Positions 1 to 5,319 of a DNA stretch of 6,729 nucleotides are shown here, one piece after another. This stretch comes from SYIM01 sp041182885 (GTDB lineage: Bacteria > Pseudomonadota > Gammaproteobacteria > Burkholderiales > Burkholderiaceae_E): NCBI GenBank assembly GCA_049423065.1, contig JBMSQB010000137.1, positions 1 to 6,729 on the forward strand, written 5' to 3'. The notes under the pieces are model-generated. The model did not search any database. It saw only the letters and a list, made by a program, of their open reading frames with translations, and had not been told where the DNA came from. Position 1 is the first letter of the stretch. Every line of letters starts with the position of its first letter. The position numbers and the translations under genes are program-made.

Positions 1-487
1 CGGCCGACCTGAACAGATTGCGAAGCCTGCGCCCTTTCGCATCGCGATAGACATCGAAGTCGCGATCAAGCATGACGACGTGTTCGATGCCCAGACGCGC
101 AGCAGCCTCGGCAATCGACGCGTCGGCCAGATCAAGCGGCAGGCTTGCAAAACGCCGGCAGATGGCGAGGACACTGTCGAGCGACCCCGCTGGCGGCGCG
201 TCGATCTGAAGCGCGCCGCGATGCGCCCATTGCAGAAAATCGAGCGCCGCGTCGTTGTGAACCCGGCGCGCGAGAAGCGCACAAACCTCGGTGAGCACCG
301 GCCAGGTGCCATGCAGCCGAACATGCTGGTTGCCCTCGAGCCAGGCCATGACAGCGGGATGCCAGCGATCCGTGCGGTTGAACAGCGCGATCAACGGACC
401 GCTGTCGACCAGCGCCTGGCGTGGCGGGCGTGCGCGGAACCAGCGCGGATCGGGTTCGGCAACAGCCAGACGGGGGCGTCCGCTCAT
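1..487 (-). CDS. PIN-domain ribonuclease toxin, VapC-type (3' end beyond window)
   Basis: Predicted Mg2+-dependent endoribonuclease toxin of a type II toxin-antitoxin pair. 162 codons are open from the ATG at 487 to the left edge with no stop, so the C-terminus is missing or nearly reached. The PIN acidic residues appear in order: Asp28 in LVDSGPLIALF, Glu67 in LTEV, Asp119 and Asp122 in LPLDLADASIAEAA, and Asp141/Asp143 in MLDRDFDVYR. The length fits a PIN protein of about 130-165 residues. The start is fixed by an ATGA overlap with the upstream antitoxin stop; the ribosome binding site is poor, so translation is probably coupled. Unusually, about 24 Arg/Pro-rich residues precede the first PIN strand, where most VapC proteins begin almost directly with it. 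VapC toxins typically cut tRNA or rRNA; the target here cannot be read from sequence. The family call is secure, the exact subfamily is not. Confidence 0.9.
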   Translation of the reverse strand, partial: MSGRPRLAVAEPDPRWFRARPPRQALVDSGPLIALFNRTDRWHPAVMAWLEGNQHVRLHGTWPVLTEVCALLARRVHNDAALDFLQWAHRGALQIDAPPAGSLDSVLAICRRFASLPLDLADASIAEAAARLGIEHVVMLDRDFDVYRDAKGRRLRNLFRSA

Positions 488-741
488 GCGCCGCGCCCAG
501 CCTGTCGCTGGTCCCAGATTTCGGCGAGTTCCTGCTTGCGGTTCGACGCCAGCCCTGCGGGCCCTGCGTGACGCCCGAAGACCGCCTGACCGAGCGCCCA
601 GGGCGAGTCGAGTTCGGGTTGCCGGGCCAGATAGGCGCTGAGCGCATCACGCATGATTTCGCTGATCGAACGCCCTTCCTGTTCACAACGCTGGCGAAGC
701 GCGGCTTCTAGGGATTCAGGAAGTTTGACGGTGGTGGTCAT
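484..741 (-). CDS. Ribbon-helix-helix (CopG-type) antitoxin
   Basis: An 85-residue DNA-binding antitoxin that should neutralise the PIN toxin and repress its own operon. Residues 1-42 form the ribbon-helix-helix: a short beta strand (TTTVKLPESL) followed by two helices around GRSISEIMRDALSAYL. The C-terminal part has the pattern LGQAVFGRHAGPAGLASNRK, close to the LFGR-GSG-DLS-NRK tail known from CopG-type antitoxins that partner PIN toxins; this tail normally lies over the toxin active site. The ATG at 741 is preferred over in-frame starts further up because it begins exactly at the RHH strand and has an AAGG motif six bases upstream (748-751 on the complementary strand). Its TGA stop overlaps the toxin ATG. 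Specificity for this toxin is inferred from adjacency. Confidence 0.9.
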   Translation of the reverse strand: MTTTVKLPESLEAALRQRCEQEGRSISEIMRDALSAYLARQPELDSPWALGQAVFGRHAGPAGLASNRKQELAEIWDQRQAGRGA

Positions 742-754
742 GACAAACCTTTTT

Positions 755-780
755 GGAATAAAAAATATATTACCATTTCC
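755..780 (-). promoter_or_regulatory. Candidate autoregulated promoter of the toxin-antitoxin operon
   Basis: This is a markedly AT-rich patch in otherwise G+C-rich DNA, just upstream of the antitoxin. Read on the minus strand it contains TGG-TAATAT (775 to 767), which fits an extended -10 element and would place transcription start near 760, giving a leader of about 19 bases. The -10 overlaps the perfect 8-base palindrome AATATATT (764-771), flanked by imperfect GGAAT/ATTTCC arms (755-759 and 775-780). Binding of an RHH antitoxin here would block the promoter, as is usual for such operons. No good -35 is visible. Promoter and operator are inferences. Confidence 0.4.
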
Positions 781-788
781 CGTGCTTC

Positions 789-818
789 TTGAGGGACCGC
801 ACGCCGCTTTCCTGCTAT
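789..818 (+). promoter_or_regulatory. Weak candidate promoter for the DUF2848 operon
   Basis: TTGAGG (789-794) is separated by 18 bases from TGCTAT (813-818). The match to the sigma-70 consensus is partial (4/6 and 3/6). It lies about 135 bases upstream of the DUF2848 start. The leader also holds the palindrome ATCCGGAT (843-850) and an inverted repeat GGTGAG (883-888)/CTCACC (905-910) with a 16-base spacer, either of which might be a regulator site. No transcription regulator gene is visible in the window, so the assignment is tentative. Confidence 0.2.
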
Positions 819-953
819 CCCTGTGTGATGGCAAACGCAATATCCGGATGGACTCGCACACGCCGGAAATCTGGTTCAATTCGGTGAGTGTCTGCCCGTC
901 GCCTCTCACCACGCAGACGTCGTGCCCCACTTTCACGCCTTTACGAGTCCACC

Positions 954-1646
954 ATGCCGCAGTCGCTCAATGTTGTCCTGTGTTCACGCCATTCGTCTCA
1001 ACTGGCGCAGCTTCAACTCACCACTGCCGTCATCGCCGGCTGGACCGGTCGCGACCAGGCGGCTGTTGAAAAACATATCCGGGAACTTGAAGAGCTGGGC
1101 GTCAAGCGACCCGCGTCCACACCGATTTTTTACCGGGTGGCGAGTGCTCGCGTCACCACCGCCGAGCGAATCGAGGCAAGTGGCGACGATTCAAGCGGCG
1201 AAGTGGAGTTTGTGCTCGCCAGAATCCGCGGCGGACTCTACGTGGGCGTCGGCTCCGATCACACCGATCGCGTCATCGAGACAGTGGGCGTCACCGTTTC
1301 CAAGCAGATGTGCGACAAGCCCATCGCCTCGACCTTCTGGCCCTGGGAGGAGGTGTCTGGGCACTGGTCGCAGTTGATGCTTCGCTCGTGGATTGTCGAG
1401 AACGGCGAGCGCCGTCTATACCAGGAAGGATCGGTGACAAGCATGCTCGATCCTCTGGACCTGATCGCCCGATGGCATGACGGCAACGGCGTGCTATCCG
1501 ATCACTGCCTCATGTTCTGCGGCACCCTGCCAGCGATTGGCGGTATCCGGAAATCTCCCGTATTCGAGTTTGAACTCCATGACCCGGTACTTGAGCGTTC
1601 AATCCGGCATCAATACGCGATCGATACCCTTCCGGTTTACGGCTGA
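954..1646 (+). CDS. DUF2848 family protein, possible FAH-fold hydrolase
   Basis: A 230-residue protein recognised as DUF2848 from IAGWTGRDQAAVEKHI (27-42), the segment around PIFYRVASARVTTAERI (57-73), SSGEVEFVLAR (80-90), GSDHTDR (100-106), SKQMCDKPIA (116-125) and FWPWEEV (128-134). The family has no established biochemical function that I know of. The motif order resembles fumarylacetoacetate hydrolase-fold enzymes: a Glu-x-Glu pair (Glu83, Glu85), a following acidic/Asp motif (Asp102, Asp105), an SK motif, and a late CGTLPAIGG segment (189-197) like the GTPxGxG loop. That suggests a metal-dependent hydrolase, decarboxylase or isomerase acting on a keto or hydroxy acid, but it is an inference. 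The ATG at 954 is chosen because upstream in-frame codons give an Arg-rich, non-family sequence; its ribosome binding site is weak. First gene of a three-gene operon, 41 bases before the next. Confidence 0.88.
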   Translation: MPQSLNVVLCSRHSSQLAQLQLTTAVIAGWTGRDQAAVEKHIRELEELGVKRPASTPIFYRVASARVTTAERIEASGDDSSGEVEFVLARIRGGLYVGVGSDHTDRVIETVGVTVSKQMCDKPIASTFWPWEEVSGHWSQLMLRSWIVENGERRLYQEGSVTSMLDPLDLIARWHDGNGVLSDHCLMFCGTLPAIGGIRKSPVFEFELHDPVLERSIRHQYAIDTLPVYG

Positions 1647-1653
1647 AAACCGG
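1632..1653 (+). other. Hairpin across the DUF2848 stop codon
   Basis: CCGGTTT (1632-1638) and AAACCGG (1647-1653) form a perfect seven-base-pair stem with an eight-base loop that contains the TGA stop. No T-run follows, so it is not a standard intrinsic terminator. It might modulate mRNA stability or ribosome passage to the next gene, whose Shine-Dalgarno lies about 22 bases downstream. The pairing is seen; a role is not. Confidence 0.35.
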
Positions 1654-1687
1654 CAGCTGTCGACAACGACGGGGGGAGGTCACCGAT

Positions 1688-2548
1688 ATGAGCAAGCTCC
1701 TCTCTGAGCAGGCGGAATCCGAGGCGAGCGCGGAAACGCGGGCCATCTATGCGGAACTTCGTCGGCTTTGTGGCGTTCCGATGGTGCCCCTCATTTATCG
1801 CCATCTTGCAACCATCCCGGGTGCGCTCGACTGGGCATGGTCGCTGCTGGGACCCGCCTTGCGCACCGGCAGGCTTCAGGACGCCGCCTGGGAAATGACC
1901 CGCACCCTGCCACTCGAGCCGGTGGTCAGGCTTCCCGCGGAGGCGTTGAGCATGCTGGGTGTCAGCGCAGCGGATCTCGATGAACTCCACAAGCTCCTTT
2001 CAGCCTACAACCGGAGCAACCCGATCAACCTGCTCGGCTTGCGATGCCTCGCCTTGCTCGCCCAGCAGACCCCTCACGCGAAGGCTGAGCGACCGCTGCC
2101 GGCCAACCAGACTCCTGCATGGCAGCCACCCGCACCGGTTCGTGACCTCCTGCCCATGGTGGACCCCGACAAGATTCAGGGAGACGTCCGGGCACTGATG
2201 CACCTGCTGAACGACAGGGGAGACGCCTCCAGTCGCTCGCCGATCTGGCCCAGTCTGTACCGGCACTTCGCAGCCCGCCCGCCGCTGCTGGCGTTGTCGG
2301 CACTGGTGGTCACACCCGCTTTCGAGGCCATCGACAAGGCGGCCAATGCGGTCAGGGACGATGCCGGTCAGCGGGCCGAATCACTGATCGGTTTGATCGA
2401 CATCCCTTGCGGCATGCCGAGCCCATCGGGCGATCAAAAGGCGGCGATCGTCAGGGCGATCGATCTCTTCACCGAACGGCTACCCGAGTTGATCGCGATC
2501 GGCGCGCTGCTTGAGCGCAGCTTCCCCCCAAGCCGTCAGCGGTTCTAA
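1688..2548 (+). CDS. DehI-like protein (2-haloacid dehalogenase type I fold), probably not a dehalogenase
   Basis: A 286-residue, mainly helical protein of the DehI family, about the length of Pseudomonas putida DehI (296). Family marks: VPLIYRHLATIPGALDWAW (33-51), the AYNRSNPINLL segment (106-116), which parallels AFNYGNPKYLL in DehI, and LLPMVD (154-159), which parallels LLPLVD. The two halves are related: residues 33-60 (YRHLATIPGAL) and 187-214 (YRHFAARPPLL) look like the same unit, matching the known pseudo-dimer of DehI. In DehI an Asp (Asp189, before FQALANWP) activates water; the aligned position here appears to be Leu190, with no Asp close by in that helix. Haloacid hydrolysis is therefore doubtful. 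Start: ATG at 1688 has GGAGGT seven bases upstream. Lies between DUF2848 and the dehydrogenase in one operon, so its role is probably in the same pathway. The alignment is from memory. Confidence 0.8.
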   Translation: MSKLLSEQAESEASAETRAIYAELRRLCGVPMVPLIYRHLATIPGALDWAWSLLGPALRTGRLQDAAWEMTRTLPLEPVVRLPAEALSMLGVSAADLDELHKLLSAYNRSNPINLLGLRCLALLAQQTPHAKAERPLPANQTPAWQPPAPVRDLLPMVDPDKIQGDVRALMHLLNDRGDASSRSPIWPSLYRHFAARPPLLALSALVVTPAFEAIDKAANAVRDDAGQRAESLIGLIDIPCGMPSPSGDQKAAIVRAIDLFTERLPELIAIGALLERSFPPSRQRF

Positions 2549-2565
2549 CAGATTTGAGAGGCAAC

Positions 2566-3519
2566 ATGGCATCTGATCCACCACCGAATCGCGACGCGAT
2601 TGGTTTCATCGGGCTCGGCGCGATTGGTTCACCCATCGCGCTGCGGTTGATCGAGGCAGGCTTCAATCTGGTTGTTCATGATGTGCGCGCTGAAGCGATG
2701 CGCCCGTTTACCGGGCGCGCGCAGCTCGCGTCTTCAGGCACCGAGGTTGGTGAGCGGGCTGAAGTCGTATTCGGTTGTTTACCCGGCGCTGCCGCCCATC
2801 GCGAGGCAATTCTCGGCGCCTCGGGTCTGGCCGGGGGAAAGCGCGTACAGCTTTACGTCAACCTGGGAACCCTGGGCGCCCCGCTGCTGATCGAGTTGGA
2901 ACAGGGCTTATTGAACGTGGGCATTACAACCATAGACGCTCCGATAACCGGCGGCGTTCCACGCGCCGAATCGGGAACGCTGACGGCAATTGTCTCGGGT
3001 GATCGATCCTGGTTCGAGCGGGTTGAGCCTGCAATGAGCAGTTATGCCAGCAAGCGAGTCTGGCTCGGCCCCCGAGTGGGCAGCGCGCAGGTGATGAAGC
3101 TGGTGAATAACGCTATCTCGCTATCCAATCTGGTCATTGCAGCCGAGGCGATGCTGGTCGGCATCCACGCCGGTATTGATCCACGAATGATGCTCGATGT
3201 CATCAATCACGGCAGTGGTCAGAACAGTGCCACCCTTTCAAAGATTCCCAGGGACGTGCTGACTGAACAGTTCAATTTCGGCGGCTCTCTGTCAATTGTG
3301 GTGAAGGATCTGGAGGCCTTCGTAGCACAAGCCGATAGCCACGACATGCCGATCCAATCGGTACGATCAGTTCTTGAATCCTTTCGGCTCGCCAAACAGG
3401 AACTCGGGGGCGAGGCCGATGTCACCGAAGTTGTTCGTCCTCTGGAACGGCTGGCCGGCATATTGTTGCGTGATAGCCCTACCGCAGAGCGTATGGCTCC
3501 GGCGCGGGAACAGTCTTGA
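2566..3519 (+). CDS. NAD(P)-dependent beta-hydroxyacid dehydrogenase (3-hydroxyisobutyrate dehydrogenase family)
   Basis: A 317-residue oxidoreductase that should interconvert a beta-hydroxyacid (3-hydroxyisobutyrate, tartronate semialdehyde or similar) and its oxo form. The N-terminal Rossmann domain starts with GFIGLGAIG (Gly16, Gly18, Gly21); the second strand ends in VVHD with Asp39, which is followed by Val-Arg. The substrate loop is DAPITGG (124-130) followed by the A-x-x-G-T-L-T stretch; family members commonly have Ser where Thr128 stands. The catalytic lysine is Lys178 in VMKLVNN, with Asn182, and the all-helical C-terminal domain carries VVKDLEAF (245-252). All key residues are present, so it looks active. 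The ATG at 2566 has GAGAGG four bases upstream; a TTG at 2554 is possible but would place the Shine-Dalgarno inside the gene. It begins 17 bases after the DehI-like gene, so it is co-transcribed. The substrate is not readable from sequence. Confidence 0.9.
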   Translation: MASDPPPNRDAIGFIGLGAIGSPIALRLIEAGFNLVVHDVRAEAMRPFTGRAQLASSGTEVGERAEVVFGCLPGAAAHREAILGASGLAGGKRVQLYVNLGTLGAPLLIELEQGLLNVGITTIDAPITGGVPRAESGTLTAIVSGDRSWFERVEPAMSSYASKRVWLGPRVGSAQVMKLVNNAISLSNLVIAAEAMLVGIHAGIDPRMMLDVINHGSGQNSATLSKIPRDVLTEQFNFGGSLSIVVKDLEAFVAQADSHDMPIQSVRSVLESFRLAKQELGGEADVTEVVRPLERLAGILLRDSPTAERMAPAREQS

Positions 3520-3534
3520 TCGAGAGGTGTCAGG

Positions 3535-4134
3535 TCATCCAGGAGCACCAGCAAGTGCTCCGCTCTCGCGCAAGGCCCGGGGTGTGCGCACCGCGTAGGT
3601 GTTGTTTTGAAGATTGTAATAACGCCGCAGCGGCGAGTATTCCCCGCCAACGATGGTGAGGGCGAATGTGTCTTCCGACATCGCCTCGAAGCTGTGGATG
3701 TCGCTTGGCGGCACGACCATGGCGATGTCGCCGATCTTCATCATCACTTCCTCCACCACGCTGAGCTCAGAGTGGCCCTCTACACTTCCGTCGTCCATGC
3801 GCTTGTAGGTTGTGTGTTTCAGCGAGCCTTTGCACAGCACTAAAGCTTCCCAGACGCCATGATCGTGCGGCGGGATGAACTTGCCCTTCGGAAACTCATC
3901 GAGTTCAAGGGTCAACTGATCATCGTAGTAAAGCCATTTGGCATTTTCGATGTGATTGGCCTGGCGCTTGACGCCAAGTTTGTACAAGTCTGCCCGCTGA
4001 GATATGGGTAGCGTGGCATCCAGCAGGGCCTGGCGCAGCTTGCCGCTGTCGGCATCCTGTTCGAAGGCTTCAACAGCGCGGATCATCCGTGCCGCGCAGG
4101 TACGGATGGAACTCGGTGAGTCCGGTTGGGGCAT
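3535..4134 (-). CDS. Cupin metalloprotein related to cysteine/thiol dioxygenases
   Basis: A 199-residue protein with one double-stranded beta-helix domain at about 60-170. Cupin motif 1 is PPHDHGVWEALVL (88-100), giving ligands His90 and His92; motif 2 supplies His147 in PPSDIHSF (142-149). Two His two residues apart and a third about 55 further on match the three-His Fe(II) site of cysteine dioxygenase (His86, His88, His140 in mammals). Mammalian Cys93, which crosslinks to tyrosine, falls at Ala97 here, so no crosslink; this is common in bacterial members. The likely reaction is O2-dependent oxidation of a thiol or small organic acid, but related cupins differ in substrate. Start: ATG at 4134 has GAGGAG seven bases upstream. 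It follows the Bug gene by 58 bases on the same strand, so an operon is likely, and it ends 15 bases from the converging dehydrogenase stop. Confidence 0.82.
   Translation of the reverse strand: MPQPDSPSSIRTCAARMIRAVEAFEQDADSGKLRQALLDATLPISQRADLYKLGVKRQANHIENAKWLYYDDQLTLELDEFPKGKFIPPHDHGVWEALVLCKGSLKHTTYKRMDDGSVEGHSELSVVEEVMMKIGDIAMVVPPSDIHSFEAMSEDTFALTIVGGEYSPLRRYYNLQNNTYAVRTPRALRESGALAGAPG
3542..3561. terminator. Perfect hairpin at the convergent gene ends
   Basis: GGAGCAC (3542-3548) pairs with GTGCTCC (3555-3561) around a six-base loop. It lies in the last codons of the cupin gene and just after the dehydrogenase stop, where a shared two-way terminator would be expected. Neither side has a T-run, so an intrinsic terminator is not shown; it may only protect 3' ends or be a coding coincidence (repeated Ala-Gly codons). 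Confidence 0.3.
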
Positions 4135-4192
4135 GGTTTTGCTCCTCGAAAAAATGACGTTCGTTATGGCAAATATTTCGGCGGTGCGATTG

Positions 4193-5179
4193 CTATTGTT
4201 CGATCTTGAGGTTGGCGCGCCTGATGGTTTCAGCGGTACGTATCGCGTCCTGGCGAATAAATTCAGAAAAGGTCGCAGGGTCGGACACAGTTGGCACCAG
4301 GCCGTTGTTTGTCAGGGCGTTCGCCACATCTGGAGAATTGACTGCGTTTCGAATGTCCCGGCTGATGCGATCCCGCAGACTCTCTGACATTCCTGCTGGC
4401 CCAAAAACTCCTATCCAGGATTGGTAGTGGTAGCCGGGCAACGACTCGCCCACCGTAGGCACATCAGGCAACAACGCAGAGCGCTTGTCCGAGGTAATGG
4501 CGAGCACTCGCAGCGCGCCGGTCTTGATGTGTGGCAGCGCCGCGGTAAATGAGAAATGGCCATACGGAACATGTCCGCCCAGCACGTTGATGATGGCGGG
4601 TCCAGTGCCTGCGTGGTTCACGGTCACGATTTCAACCCCGGCCATTGCTCGAAACAATTCGCCGCTGAGGTGGTCTGCGGCGCCCACTGAGGACGTGGCG
4701 AACCCAAACGTTTCCTTGTCCGCGTTTTTCTTCTTGATGTGCGCGATCAGTTCGCTCACATTCCTGGCCGGAACAGAGGGATGCACCATCACCGCATACC
4801 CTTGCGTTGTCACCTGAGAGAGCGGCGTAAGCTGTTTGAGCGGTTCGTAATCGGGCCGTTTGAACAGCACGGGTGTGGCAACAATCGGACCGTCCCAAAC
4901 CAGGAGCAGGTTATGGCCGTCAGGGGCGCTCCTTATCACCAGGTTGGCGCCAATGATTCCGGACGCGCCCGGCTTGTTCTCCACAACAACCGGCTGGCTC
5001 CACTGCTCCGACAGCGCCTTCGCGAGTCGCCTTGCAACAAGATCGGTGCCACCCCCAGTTCCGACCGGCACGGTGATCGTTACGGTTTTGGTGGGGAAGG
5101 TGCTTTGCGCCAAAGCGCCGCCGGTCAATGCCGCCGCCAGGGCCAGCGCAGCTGCGTTGCTCCAACTGACTCGAATCAC
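4193..5179 (-). CDS. Bug-family periplasmic solute-binding protein (TTT transporter, TctC-like)
   Basis: A 328-residue periplasmic receptor for a carboxylate or related small acid, which would normally hand its ligand to a TctA/TctB membrane pair. A signal peptide is clear: Arg near the N-terminus, a hydrophobic stretch (9-23) and an Ala-x-Ala-like site before Gln25. Bug marks follow: PVGTGGGTDLVAR (38-50), VVVENKPGASGIIGA (64-78), VNHAGTGPAI (187-196), LPDVPTVGE (238-246) and SWIGVFGPAGM (254-264). No tctA/tctB is in the window; lone Bug genes sharing a distant membrane pair are usual in Burkholderiales. Translation starts at GTG (5179), backed by GGAGGAG five bases upstream (5185-5191 on the complement). 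First gene of a two-gene operon with the cupin; the ligand is probably the substrate of the neighbouring enzymes, by inference. Confidence 0.93.
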   Translation of the reverse strand: MIRVSWSNAAALALAAALTGGALAQSTFPTKTVTITVPVGTGGGTDLVARRLAKALSEQWSQPVVVENKPGASGIIGANLVIRSAPDGHNLLLVWDGPIVATPVLFKRPDYEPLKQLTPLSQVTTQGYAVMVHPSVPARNVSELIAHIKKKNADKETFGFATSSVGAADHLSGELFRAMAGVEIVTVNHAGTGPAIINVLGGHVPYGHFSFTAALPHIKTGALRVLAITSDKRSALLPDVPTVGESLPGYHYQSWIGVFGPAGMSESLRDRISRDIRNAVNSPDVANALTNNGLVPTVSDPATFSEFIRQDAIRTAETIRRANLKIEQ

Positions 5180-5207
5180 GATGTCTCCTCCGCTGTTCTA
5201 TTGCATC

Positions 5208-5220
5208 TGTACGCGGTACA
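5208..5220. promoter_or_regulatory. Palindrome TGTAC-GCG-GTACA, candidate operator of the Bug operon
   Basis: A perfect five-base inverted repeat around a three-base centre, 29-41 bases upstream of the Bug GTG. If the -10-like TACGAT (5240 to 5235, minus strand) is used, transcription would start near 5228 and this site would sit just downstream of it, a typical repressor position. The symmetry suits a dimeric regulator, but the regulator gene is not in the window. Confidence 0.35.
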
Positions 5221-5234
5221 CAGGATGGTTTTTG

Positions 5235-5278
5235 ATCGTAGCACGGGGGACTGCCGAGTCGAACAGTTCGAGTATGAA
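5235..5278. promoter_or_regulatory. Divergent promoter region with palindrome TCGAAC-A-GTTCGA
   Basis: Positions 5259-5271 hold a perfect palindrome with six-base arms and one central base. Toward Bug, TACGAT (5240 to 5235 on the minus strand) is a 4/6 -10 match with a poor -35 (TTCGAC) 17 bases up. Toward dbpA, TATGAA (5273-5278) is a weak -10 candidate without a good -35. The palindrome overlaps the proposed Bug -35, so a bound protein could affect both directions. The repeat is seen; promoter placement is tentative. Confidence 0.3.
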
Positions 5279-5319
5279 TTGGAAACCAGCACGCCCAACG
5301 CACCGCGTAAGATGTCGAG

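Noticed and set aside
80..711. Plus-strand open frames opposite the toxin and antitoxin (for example 80-571, 291-641, 421-711)
   Set aside because: They are antisense shadows in G+C-rich DNA with Arg/Pro/Ala-rich, domainless translations, while the minus strand holds recognisable PIN and RHH genes.
742..936. In-frame extension of the antitoxin up to position 936 on the minus strand (150 residues)
   Set aside because: The added residues do not resemble an RHH protein, and the ATG at 741 starts exactly at the RHH strand with a Shine-Dalgarno and AT-rich promoter upstream.
888..953. Upstream ATG at 888 for the DUF2848 gene
   Set aside because: The extra 22 residues are Arg-rich and unlike the family N-terminus; the ATG at 954 fits better even though its ribosome binding site is weak.
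4171..4178. AAATATTT palindrome between the Bug and cupin genes
   Set aside because: Short AT palindrome with no recognisable promoter around it; likely chance in a 58-base gap.
5261..5269. GAACAGTTC as a possible SOS (LexA) box
   Set aside because: The GAAC/GTTC halves are separated by one base, whereas LexA sites of this type need a wider spacer; dbpA and Bug are not usual SOS genes.
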